From: Cordylochernes scorpioides
Taxonomy: Eukaryota; Arthropoda; Arachnida; Pseudoscorpiones; Chernetidae
Assembly: GCA_030710605.1 (NCBI GenBank)
Contig: CP092868.1
Coordinates: forward strand, 28,654,011 to 28,718,010
DNA: 64,000 bases
Direction of reading: 5' to 3'
The notes beneath the pieces were generated by a model, which saw only the letters and a list, made by a program, of their open reading frames with translations, was not told the DNA's origin and made no database searches. How positions within the stretch are numbered: the stretch's first letter is position 1; each line of letters starts with the position of its first letter. Shown here in pieces: positions 55,019-64,000 of the stretch. Made by a program: the position numbers and the translations under genes.

Positions 55019-56160
55019 ATTGTTCAGAATTCAAAGTTTCTTTGCATTCTTCATTTGGACACGTTATAGGATCTTCAAGTTTCTCAGAAGAAAGATGTTC
55101 ACTCACATGACCGATCCAGCAGGTCTTACATAGCCTGTGACATGGCAAACCAATTTCTTCCTTGTTTAACTTGCATTTTCTACAATATTTCGTATCCGTG
55201 TATTTCACCTTTCCTACTTCAATATTGAGTAATTCAAGAATTCCTTTTGAAACGTCATCAAAATTAAATCTTTCTGAGCTATATGTTGCATACAAATAGG
55301 ATGCATACTTATTTGCATCATTTTTAGCCACCATTACAAATTTGCATACCTCCGTATCAGAGATTTTGTAACAATTACTTAAACGGCCACGTCCTTTTAA
55401 TTCAATTTTTATCATACTTATCTTCCAAAATAGATCGAAAAGTAAATGGAATTTTAACCGTGCTTAATCCTAAACAGCTTTCTAAATAAGTTAGATCGAG
55501 CTCCACTTGGTTTTCCATTTCAATAATTTCAGGCATTTCTTCGATAGTTTCCTGATCTGTACAAGGCCTTAGTATAATATTAGAATAGTCTGGTGTATAC
55601 ACGTACTGCTTGTTAACTTGAATATTTCCATCAGATCCCTCGGCTAACTCCTTGCTAGAATTTTCAGCTTCCCTTGGAGCATCTGATTGAGGTGAATCTT
55701 GGATGAGATTTTCAGATTCGCTGGCCAGTTCTTTTTCGGAAACTGCTGGATTCTCAGACTCTGAAGCCAAGTCGGGCTCAATAGTATCTTCCCAAGTTTT
55801 TGATTCAGCTTTTATGCACGAGCCTTGTTTGTTCGATTCCTCTAAATGTCTTTTGGAGAGTTGTTGACTTTCTGCCGCCTTCTCAGAATCTTCCAGATTG
55901 ACTGCCTTTTCTAAAGCTTCGGGTCTTAAGACTTCTTTCTTCAAGATTTCTGGCCATTCCATATATGCCGATGAACTGTACTTTCCATCGTCGTCTTCGG
56001 ATTCCTTGAAGTCTTCTAAGCACAGAGAATCGATGGGCTTCCAACGGGATAATTTAGCCTTTTCACCGCTCTGTAGATAATCCTTTGTTGATGGATCCAC
56101 AATTTCAACAGGTACAGCTTTCTCTTTGCTTGCCGCAGAAATTTGCCTAATATCAGCCAT
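55017..56160 (-). pseudogene. RBR-type RING protein carried by LTR element
   Basis: First frame 56160-55402 (252 codons): acidic, Glu/Ser-rich, with a duplicated ASESEN motif and no known domain. Second frame 55415-55017 (132 codons): CRKC, CHRLC, TCW and CPNEEC in the spacing of RING1 of RBR (TRIAD) ubiquitin ligases. The usual CGH is shortened to CH, and IBR and RING2 are absent. The frames overlap by 14 nt; one extra A in a five-A run near 55405 would explain the break, though a +1 shift is possible. RBR proteins pass ubiquitin from E2 to substrate; without RING2 this one could bind E2 but not complete the reaction. Probably a captured host gene fragment, or an LTR-element gene with a convergent zinc finger. 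Confidence 0.6.
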
Positions 56161-56250
56161 TTTTCTTTTCTTAAAAAAAATAATTTACTTATATATCGAC
56201 TTTATAATTTTAATGATTGCTTTTACGCTTTTACCGCTTTTACGCTTTTA

Positions 56251-56270
56251 CCGCTTTCACGCTGCCACCA
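56251..56270 (-). other. Primer-binding site of the RING-carrying element
   Basis: Minus strand TGGTGGCAGCGTGAAAGCGG directly next to the 5' LTR. Begins with TGG as expected for pairing to a tRNA 3' CCA end. Confidence 0.65.
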
Positions 56271-56446
56271 TGTTTTGTTTCTCTAAAGGGAATCGGGCTA
56301 CGATGGTGAACACTTCTTTATTTAAGAACGGAACTTTCCTAACTAACTGACAAAATCCAATTGTCTCTATTTATATCCTAACTCGAGCGTCTATATGCAA
56401 AACCATATTTACATATTTACATCTGAATATGTACAATTACATCACA
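56271..56446 (-). repeat. 5' LTR of the RING-carrying element
   Basis: 176 bp. On the minus strand it contains GGATATAAATAGAG (TATA-like) and TTAAATAAAGAAG (polyadenylation-like), so it can act as promoter and terminator. Confidence 0.9.
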
Positions 56447-58879
56447 TAGTACGATGCGATTTACATTAAAGGCGACCTGTTTATAGCACCCCCTCTCTAT
56501 AGTACCCTATTTTTATGAGTCCCAAAAGGGGGCGCTATAGACAGGTTAAACTGTAGTGTGATGCGATTTACATTAAAAGTGACCTGTCTATAGCACCCCC
56601 TCTCTATAGCACCCTATTTTGGTGAGTCCCAAGAGGAGGCGCTATAGACAGTTTTAACTGTAGTACGATGCGATTTACATTAAAAGTGACCTTTCTATAG
56701 CACCCCCCTCTCTATAGCACCCTATTTTGGTGAGTCCCAAGAGGAGGCGCTATAGACAGTTTTAACTGTAGTACGATGCGATTTACATTAAAAGTGACCT
56801 GCCTATAGCTCCCCCTTTCTATAGCACCCTATTTTGATGAGTCCCAAGAGGGGGCGCTATAGACAGGTTTAATTGTAGTACGATGCGATTTGCATTAAAA
56901 GTGACCTGTCTATAGCACCCCCTCTCTATAGCACCCTATTTTGATGAGTCAAGAGGGGGCGCTATAGGCAGGTTTAACTGTAGTACGATGCGATTTACAT
57001 TAAAGGCGACCTGTCTATAACACCCCCTCTCTATAGTACCCTATTTTTATGAGTCCCAAAAGGGGGCGCTATAGACAGGTTAAACTGTAGTGTGATGCGA
57101 TTTACATTAAAAGTGACCTGTCTATAGCACCCCCTCTCTATAGCATCCTATTTTGGTGAGTCCCAAGAGGGGGCGCTATAGACAGGTTTAACTGTAGTAC
57201 GATGCGATTTACATTAAAAGTGACCTGTCTATAGCACTCCCTCTCTATAGCATCCTATTTTGGTGAGTCACAAGAGGGGGCGCTATAGACAGGTTTAACT
57301 GTAGTACGATGCGATTTACATTAAAAGTGACCTGTCTATAGCACTCCCTCTCTATAGCATCCTATTTTGGTGAGTCACAAGAGGAGGCGCTATAGACAGT
57401 TTTAACTGTAGTACGATGCGATTTACATTAAAAGTGACCTGCCTATAGCTCCCCCTTTCTATAGCACCCTATTTTGATGAGTCCCAAGAGGGGGCGCTAT
57501 AGACAGGTTTAATTGTAGTACGATGCGATTTACATTAAAAGTGACCTGTCTATAGCACCCCCTCTCTATAGCACCCTATTTTGATGAGTCAAGAGGGGGC
57601 GCTATAGGCAGGTTTAACTGTAGTACGATGCGATTTACATTAAAGGCGACCTGTCTATACACCCCCTCTCTATAGTACCCTATTTTTATGAGTCCCAAAA
57701 GGGGGCGCTATAGACAGGTTAAACTGTAGTGTGATGCGATTTACATTAAAAGTGACCTGTCTATAGCACCCCCTCTCTATAGCATCCTATTTTGGTGAGT
57801 CCCAAGAGGGGGCGCTATAGACAGGTTTAACTGTAGTACGATGCGATTTACATTAAAAGTGACCTGTCTATAGCACTCCCTCTCTATAGCATCCTATTTT
57901 GGTGAGTCACAAGAGGGGGCGCTATAGACAGGTTTAACTGTAGTACGATGCGATTTACATTAAAGGTGACCTGTCTATAGCACTCCCTCTCTATAGCATC
58001 CTATTTTGGTGAGTCACAAGAGGGGGCGCTAGAGACAGGTTTAACTGTAGTACGATGCGATTCACATTAAAAGTGACCTGCCTATAGCACCCCCTCTCTA
58101 TAGCATCCTATTGTGGTGAGTCAAAGAGGGGGCGCTATAGACAGGTTTAACTGTAGTACGATGCGATTTACATTAAAGGTGACCTGTCTATAGCACCCTC
58201 TCTCTCTATAGCATCCTATTTTGGTGAGTCAAAGAGGGGGCGCTATTGACAGGTTTAACTGTAGTACGATGCGATTTACATTAAAAGTGACCTGTCTATA
58301 GAACTCCCTCTCTATAGCATCCTATTTTGGTGAGTCCCAAGAGGGGGCACTATAGACAGGTTTAACTGTAGTACGATGCGATTTACATTAAAAGTGACCT
58401 GTCTATAGCACCCCCTCTCTATAGCACCCTATTTTGGGGAGTCCCAAGAGGGGGCGCTATAGACAGGGTTAACTGTAGTAGGATGCGATTTACATTGAAA
58501 GTGACCTGTCTATAGCATCCCCTCTCTATAGCACCCTACTTTGGTGAATCCCAAGAGGGGGCGCTATAGACAGGTTTCACTGTAGTACGATGCGATTTAC
58601 ATTAAAAGTGACTTTTCGATAGCACCCCCTCTCTATAACACCCTATTTTGGTGAGTCCCAAGAGGAGGCGCTATAGACAGTTTTAACTGTAGTACGATGC
58701 GATTTACATTAAAAGTGACCTGTCTATAGCACCCCCTCTCTATAGCACCCTATTTTGGGGAGTCCCAAGAGGGGGCGCTATTGACAGGTTCAACTGTATA
58801 TCTTTCAAGATAGTCTAAAGTGCCATTTAGAGCATATATAAGAGGATACTAATTATTACTATAATAATAGTTAAAGGAC

Positions 58880-58950
58880 GAGTGCTATAATCTCTCGATT
58901 TCTGACTGCCACTACCCGGGATCGAATCTTGCATTTGGAACTTTTTTTCT
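58880..58950 (-). repeat. tRNA-derived SINE fragment
   Basis: The minus strand contains AGATTCGATCCCGGG, a pol III B-box-like sequence, followed by TAGTGGCAGTCAGAAATCG. No A box found. The surrounding 58797-59236 has no accepted gene. Confidence 0.3.
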
Positions 58951-59242
58951 GAATAAAAAAATTGCTTCAATGGCCATCGATTCGTGCAAAAGTTCAATTT
59001 CACCTTTTTTTTTTTTTGCTTATCCCTAGTACAGTGATACAAGCCATTATAATCATAGAGGGTAGAGGTAGACAACTGCTTTTACTGTAAGTGCATCACA
59101 TGTCTACACATATGAAAAGCAGTTCGACTTTGCACTTACAAATGTGTCAGATCCCCGATTATTGGTTAGTTGCACTCGCTGGTAGGATTGGACTTTTACA
59201 AGAATCGGAGGCCATTGGAGCATTTATTTTAATCAGAAAAAG

Positions 59243-59330
59243 GTGCCTAATGTGGGAATCGAACCTGGGTCGTAGCGGTCGAAAACAAACAGTTTAGACC
59301 ATCCTTCCACTATATCACCAGAGAGTGCAA
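59243..59330 (-). tRNA. tRNA-like pseudogene or SINE head
   Basis: The minus strand has TGGTGATATAGTGGAAGGAT (A-box-like) and CCAGGTTCGATTCCC (perfect B box) with an enlarged middle part. Acceptor ends do not pair well. Best read as a tRNA-derived repeat. 59331-59650 has no recognised gene. Confidence 0.35.
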
Positions 59331-59656
59331 GTAACCAAATGGCCCTCTGGCAGACTTTAAATTGCAAAAATCTCGAAATATTTTCCATTTCTTTAGACAT
59401 ATCGTCGCTACAACTGCAAACTATCGAATGTGAAAAATTCAATTTTCAATTTGCATTGGGAACGGCACGTCTTATGGCAAATCGTCGAATCTCTAGCTTC
59501 ATTAGGAACGCTGGAAAAACCTTTGACGATGTATTGAATGTGAAGGATTTTTTACATTGGACAATGGGCTGATTTTGGGTTCACAACTATAGGAGTTTTA
59601 TCTTCTCCTGAAAAGTACCGATTTTCAGATTCGATAATTTGCAGTTGTAGTGACGA

Positions 59657-59955
59657 TATGGTACGAAATTTGACAAATTATACCGCAAATGTTTCTTTTG
59701 TGAACGAAAAATTATAATTTATTTTAAGGATAAATAGCGACCATTTCTATCCTTAGGGATGAAGTATGAAAGGATGAATTGTGAAGAGTAATGATGAACA
59801 GTAAAATAAAAGTGTCCAGGGATGGGATTTCCCATTATCCCATCCTTTCCTACTTCATCCCTAAGGATAGAAATAATCGTTATTTCTCCTTGAAATAAAT
59901 TAAGATTTTTCGTTCAAAAGGAACCTTTGCGGTAAAATTTGTCAAACTTCGTTCA
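59657..59955. repeat. Inverted SINE dimer
   Basis: Left arm 59657-59778 and right arm 59841-59955 are reverse complements along about 115 bp (GGGATGAAGTATGAAAGGAT against ATCCTTTCCTACTTCATCCC). The centre holds the end of a tRNA-like head, GTGTCCAGGGATGGGATTTC. The arms equal the SINE body at 47624-47800. The transcript would fold into a long hairpin. Confidence 0.65.
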
Positions 59956-60114
59956 ACAACCATAAGCCGCATTATATTATATTATAGACATATAGTACAT
60001 TAATGATACAATAACAGTCGGAAAATAATACCCATCATGATCATCTCATGGCCAGGGATAATTAAGAAAAGAGTTTTTACTAAGAATAATAATAATAAAA
60101 ATAATAAATAATAT

Positions 60115-60646
60115 TGTTACGTGTAAGGCCTCTAAACGGTTTCAACCTCCGCCTATAGATGGCGCTTTCGCCGGATTCCCTTGCTGGCCGATGTGGGAGT
60201 CGCCGACTGCTGTGGTCCCGTTTTCTGGGGAGGTTGGATGTAAATACGCTTTTGTGTTGGCCCCAGGATGTAGGATAATGTAAATACACGTTGTCTGTTG
60301 TTTTATTTAGATTTAATGTTAGTAAGAGATGACAATAAAAGAAGTGTGCTTCAAGTCTGTGTGCCGTCTCCTGTCGTTACTATCGCCACTGCCATCGTCA
60401 CCGGGCTACTACTACTGCTGCTGCTACAACTCTTCTGGTAAGTCTCTCGTGTCCCCCCACCAGTGGTAAGGCCGAGAGATACTGCCAGAGGAAAGGGAGT
60501 TTCCACAGGAGAAAGAGGTGGAACTCCGGGCGTCATTGGGTGGCCTGCGGGGAGAAGCCGCAGGGAAGAGCAACCGGAGCCCGGGTAGGTGAACCACGAA
60601 GAGAAGAAGCGTGTGTCGCAAAGAACCAGAGGGGAAACGCGCGACA
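60115..60646 (+). repeat. 5' LTR of the 60-kb element
   Basis: 532 bp; contains GACAATAAAAGAAGTG (polyadenylation-like, 60330) and the CTGGTAAGT donor-like site (60434). Confidence 0.92.
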
Positions 60647-60757
60647 ACTGGTGTCAGAAGTGGGATTCTTCCTCGTGGAGGTCACCAGGGGGGCTTTTTA
60701 TTAAAAAGTTTTTTGGTTGGTTGCTGACAAAGGCCCATTGACGTGAGAGGCCAAGGA

Positions 60758-61336
60758 ATGGCTTCTGAGCAGGACTCGCTGGCCGAGATCAAGCGGAGGC
60801 TGCAGGAACACCGGGAGGAGCGGGATAGATTAAAGCGCCGAATGGAAGAGAGAAGGCTTCTCAGGGACTTAGAGATGGAGAGGCTGCTGTCTCAAGTGAA
60901 GGCCTACTTGCAGAATGGGACAGGTACGGCCGAGACAGCTTTGGACGATGACAGCGAGGGCCGGGCAGAGTCCCGAGGACTGGAAGTCGAGCCGGGAAAC
61001 ATGGGGGAATTGCGTGGAGTGGAGGGCCTGATTGAGGAGCCTCCTGGACAGACCTTGAATCTGCGTCACGCGGACCCGCGAATAAAGCGGCCCCAGCTAG
61101 AGAAGTGGCCCCAGCGAGAAAAGCGGTACCGTCGAGGGAAGCAGTGCCCTCGGGAGAAGCGGTGCCAGGGAGAAAAACGGCTACGGCGAGAGAGGCGGTC
61201 TCGGCGAAAGGAATGGTCCCAGCGAGAGAAGTGGTCTCGGCGAGAGGAATGGTCCCGGCGAGAAGAGTGGTCCCGGCAAACGAAACGGTGCCAGCGGGAA
61301 AAGCGGGTACCGGCGAGAGGAGACCCGGCGGGATGA
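60758..61336 (+). CDS. Coiled-coil protein with hexapeptide repeats
   Basis: About 192 codons from the ATG 110 nt after the primer site; an in-frame GTG at 60743 is less likely. Residues 1-50 form a strongly charged helix (EIKRRLQEHREERDRLKRRM), a likely coiled coil comparable to the N-terminus of some gypsy-class Gag proteins. A Glu/Gly-rich linker follows, and from about residue 110 an Arg/Lys/Glu-rich stretch of six-residue repeats (REKRCQ, RREEWS). This frame stops at 61336 while the repeat continues in other frames to about 61720. No zinc knuckle or protease. It may be a degenerate Gag used in trans. Confidence 0.5.
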   Translation: MASEQDSLAEIKRRLQEHREERDRLKRRMEERRLLRDLEMERLLSQVKAYLQNGTGTAETALDDDSEGRAESRGLEVEPGNMGELRGVEGLIEEPPGQTLNLRHADPRIKRPQLEKWPQREKRYRRGKQCPREKRCQGEKRLRRERRSRRKEWSQREKWSRREEWSRREEWSRQTKRCQREKRVPARGDPAG

Positions 61337-61720
61337 ATGGTACTGGCGAGAGAGGTGGTCTCGGCGAGAAAGGTGGTACCAGCATAAAAGGCGGTGCCGG
61401 CATGAGAAGCACCTCCGGCACGAAAGGCGGTACCGCTATAAGAAGCGGAGTCGGCATAAGAGGCTGAGCCGGCATGAGAGGTGCCTCCGGCGTGAGAGGT
61501 GGTTCCGGCGTGAGAAACGGCTCCGGCGAGAGGGACGGCTCCGGAGAAAGAGGCGGCTCCGGCGGGAGAGGGACGGCTCCGGAGAAAGAGGCGGCTCTGG
61601 CGGGAGAGGCGATCCCGGCGAGAAGAACGGCTCTGGCGAGGAGGCGACTCCGGCGAGAGGAGCGGCTCCAGCGAGAAAGATTGGCTCCTGCGAGGGGCGG
61701 CACCAGCGGGGAGCGTGACA
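61090..61720. repeat. 18-bp minisatellite inside the 60-kb LTR element
   Basis: About 35 imperfect units of the type CGGCGAGAGAGGCGGTCC. Since 18 is a multiple of three, the repeat stays open in several frames on both strands and produces the large proline-rich minus-strand ORF (60861-61952), which I treat as a shadow. Confidence 0.8.
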
Positions 61721-61777
61721 TCGGGGCGACGGAAGCGATGAGGCCGGATCGGGACGATCCGCCTTGAGGGGAGGCAG

Positions 61778-62306
61778 TGTTACGTGTAAGGCCTCTAAAC
61801 GGTTTCAACCTCCGCCTATAGATGGCGCTTTCGCCGGATTCCCTTGCTGGCCGATGTGGGAGTCGCCGACTGCTGTGGTCCCGTTTTCTGGGGAGGTTGG
61901 ATGTAAATACGCTTTTGTGTTGGCCCCAGGATGTAGGATAATGTAAATACACGTTGTCTGTTGTTTTATTTAGATTTAATGTTAGTAAGAGATGACAATA
62001 AAGGAAGTGTGCTTCAAGTCTGTGTGCCGTCTCCTGTCGTTACTATCGCCACTGCCATCGTCACCGGGCTACTACTGCTGCTGCTACAACTCTTCTGGTA
62101 AGTCTCTCGTGTCCCCCCACCAGTGGTAAGGCCGAGAGATACTGCCAGAGGAAAGGGAGTTTCCACAGGAGAAAGAGGTGGAACTCCGGGCGTCATTGGG
62201 TGGCCTGCGGGGAGAAGCCGCAGGGAAGAGCAACCGGAGCCCGGGTAGGTGAACCACGAAGAGAAGAAGCGTGTGTCGCAAAGGACCAGAGGGGAAACGC
62301 GCGACA
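61778..62306 (+). repeat. 3' LTR of the 60-kb element
   Basis: 529 bp direct repeat of 60115-60646, followed by the ATAT duplication. Confidence 0.92.
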
Positions 62307-62485
62307 ATATTATATTTATATGTATAAAAAATGAGGAAAAAACGAACATTGAGGATAATGAGACAATATATTTCGATCAAACCACAATTCATAACTTATT
62401 TACATATAAAAACAGAGATGTGTAATGAATATAGTGAGTAACAAAATATGTAACGATTATAATCTGTATATTGAATAGAAGTATG

Positions 62486-62670
62486 TTACAACACTATTCT
62501 TTCATTTCTATATATACATATTTGCAATGGACTCTCTCCTAACAGATATGGAAATATTTCTAAAATATCACGATCCATAGAGTATTTTTCAATATACGAG
62601 AGAGGCACATCTCCTGGATCTATACGAAAATAATTTCGTATAAATCCAAGTTCCGCGCATTTATTGAAAA
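62486..62670 (-). CDS. Possible terminal exon of an unidentified gene
   Basis: Minus-strand stretch of about 61 codons open to a TAA at 62486-62488, with balanced composition (CAELGFIRNYFRIDPGDVPL, EKYSMDRDILEIFPYL). A possible acceptor TTCTTAAAG lies at 62671. Not Met-initiated, so it would be a 3' exon or a fragment. No family recognised and no clear AATAAA downstream. The flanking 62671-63698 shows nothing else that I can support. Confidence 0.25.
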
Positions 62671-63698
62671 CTTTAAGAATAACTCAGTTCTGCCGTGGAT
62701 CCTCCAAAGTAAAATTTTGACCCTACAATATTGATTTAACCAATATATATTTATTGTTGAAAGTTTAAATTCTAGGTTATTTCTACGATATTATTTATTT
62801 AACACAGTTGCAAAGACACATCATATCCATAATTAGGATAATTGAGTATAAATCTGATATTATATACAAATCAAATCATCGTGAAATTTACATAATTAAA
62901 CATTGAAAAGCACACAAATTACACATTTGATGTCAAATATTTGCATATAGTGATTAGATATAGTAGCTTGAAATATGTAAAATGTATGAAATATGTACAC
63001 AAAATTGCCATTTACAACAGTTTAGAACAACGTGTAGACTAAGTAAATTAATACATCCAATGATTACATCAGAACGAGTCAGTGGCCAACAGTCAATACT
63101 TTCGCCTTAAAATATACAGCCTGCAGAATCTATTAAACTTTATGTATTGGACTTTATTGTGAACAACTTCTTCTACGATATAATACTCTTTTTATAGTTT
63201 TCATATTTTTGTAATATTGTCTGTTAATACAAAGCAATAACGTGCCATCTATACATATAAAATGAAAGTATTTAGAAGCACGAATGTTTCTTTTATACAT
63301 AATACTAACTTCTTCTGCCCAGTGGTGAATCCTCCCAGCAGCTTCGTTAATTCAATCCACCAGACCGCTTCTCAGAACTCTAATACTGTATTGGACGAAT
63401 CTGCTTATGTTGTCTGTACTAATTTGCATCTTTGTTAGATATCGCAGCTTGTTAGTTGGCTAGCGGTTATTGGATAAGTCAGGCCGCTGATAGGCGTGAG
63501 TTGCTAGAGTGTATATAATTTTATCTAGTTTAATTTCCTCTCAATCTATTATCATTCCTTATTGTTTATAAATACCTTTTAAGTAATAGAGGATATTCGT
63601 AATTATCCGCCTTCCTTCTTCACCGAATATATATTTCCCCAACATTTATTATTATAATACAATATAATGCGGCTTATGATTGTCAAACGTCGTTTATT

Positions 63699-63830
63699 AT
63701 TTTATATCAGTATTAATAGAAATATCAAGATTATTCTCTGAAACTATCCATTATAAATATATTTATATAGATATGTTTATAATGAAGAGTTTCAGAAAAT
63801 AATCTTGATATTTCTATTGATATAAATGTA
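63699..63830. repeat. Near-perfect palindrome
   Basis: Arms TTTATATCAGTATTAATAGA..AATATCAAGATTATTCTCTG and its mirror CAGAAAATAATCTTGATATT..CTATTGATATAAATG meet at about 63765, each about 65 bp. AT-rich hairpin element without coding capacity. The rest to 64000 is AT-rich with nothing recognised. Confidence 0.7.
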
Positions 63831-64000
63831 TATATATTTCGTTTTTGAAATTATCAATATTTTATTATATAAATTTTACTTAAATTCTTAATTTAATCGT
63901 TATCCTCGTCGTCAGAAATAAATTTATGTTTTTATTTAAATCAATGACAACATTTGTGTTTGACAAAACATAACAACATTGACAATTTATTCTTCAGATT

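Larger units (their letters stand above)
53940..56446 (-). mobile_element. Small LTR element with RING cargo
   Basis: LTRs at 53940-54114 (175 bp) and 56271-56446 (176 bp) start TG and end CA, and are flanked by the 5-bp duplication TAGTA (53935-53939, 56447-56451). On the minus strand the LTR has TATAAATAG and AATAAA. A primer site TGGTGGCAGCGTGAAAGCGG directly follows the 5' LTR and a purine tract AAGAGGGGAGA precedes the 3' LTR. Coding region 55017-56160 encodes a RING protein, not Gag/Pol. Only an integrase C-terminal tail remains near 54125-54380. Not autonomous. Confidence 0.9.
52922..58796. repeat. MITE-derived satellite array, split by an LTR element
   Basis: The block begins like the 49631 MITE (TA|CAGTTAAACCTGTCTATAGC) and ends with its right end (TTCAACTG|TA). 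In between, a unit of about 107 bp (GTAGTACGATGCGATTTACA through CACCCTATTTTGGTGAGTCC to GCGCTATAGACAGGTTTAAC) repeats about thirty times. Each unit carries a self-complementary CCTGTCTATAGC...GCGCTATAGACAGG pair. The LTR element 53940-56446 interrupts it. Confidence 0.9.
60115..62306 (+). mobile_element. Non-autonomous LTR element with hexapeptide-repeat ORF
   Basis: LTRs 60115-60646 (532 bp) and 61778-62306 (529 bp) begin TGTTACGTG and end GCGCGACA, with the 4-bp duplication ATAT on both sides. Primer site TGGTGTCAGAAGTGGGA starts at 60649; a GAGGGGAGGCAG tract lies before the 3' LTR. No protease, RT or integrase. LTRs differ only by one CTA triplet and a few bases, so insertion is recent. 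The 3' part of each LTR has a strong splice-donor-like CTGGTAAGT. Confidence 0.92.

Noticed and set aside
54447..55133. Long plus-strand ORFs in three frames (up to 228 codons)
   Set aside because: They are translations of the 16-bp minisatellite; the unit simply lacks stops. The real coding sequence of this element is on the minus strand.
52922..58796. CRISPR-like array (regular repeats of about 107 bp)
   Set aside because: No short repeat/unique spacer pattern; the whole unit repeats, the host is eukaryotic, and the units derive from a MITE.
60861..61952. Minus-strand 363-codon proline-rich ORF
   Set aside because: A shadow of the 18-bp repeat and the LTR; repeats of three-fold length stay open on both strands.

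Overview
This window is eukaryotic and repeat-rich. The base composition is AT-rich, there are no operons, tRNA-like units carry internal pol III boxes, and the mobile elements (mariner, BEL/Pao, Ty3/gypsy, Helitrons, TA-flanked MITEs) are a mixture typical of arthropods. A LINE fragment near 45 kb and the general style suggest a chelicerate or insect, but the species cannot be fixed from sequence alone.

0-44 kb: a tandem cluster of six intronless cullin-like genes, all on the minus strand (called A to F here: 1775-3804, 13592-15621, 18017-20047, 22446-24488, 35861-37891, 40291-42321). C (676 codons) and D (680 codons) are open from start to stop. A, B and F carry frameshifts and E has one nonsense codon. 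The proteins keep a cullin-repeat-like N-terminal half, a cullin homology domain and a C-terminal winged helix with the lysine that is neddylated in cullins. Each gene has the same upstream block and the same mariner insertion, so the mariner arrived before the amplification. Two layers of duplication are visible: an older segmental duplication (about 2.6-16.7 kb against 23.3-39 kb) and a near-identical tandem duplication with about 4.43 kb spacing (15.05-18.88 against 19.48-23.31 kb) that made gene D a chimera. A BEL/Pao element (7170-10541) lies only in the first large copy and a gypsy-like element (26543-32864) only in the second, so each copy preserves the empty site of the other.

Between the genes lie Helitron-like elements of two 3'-end types. 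One group carries a tRNA-Gly(GCC)-like unit or an antisense tRNA-Thr-like unit as cargo. One Helitron is nested in another at an exact A^T site.

44-64 kb: a more complete mariner copy, LINE 3' ends, tRNA-derived SINEs, hairpin MITEs, three possible terminal exons of unidentified minus-strand genes, a roughly 107-bp satellite that grew out of a TA-flanked MITE, and two small LTR elements. One LTR element (53940-56446, minus strand) has LTRs, PBS, PPT and an integrase tail, but encodes an RBR-type RING finger instead of Gag/Pol. The other (60115-62306) encodes a coiled-coil protein running into an 18-bp (hexapeptide) minisatellite.

The most unusual items are the expanded cullin-like family and the LTR element with RING cargo.
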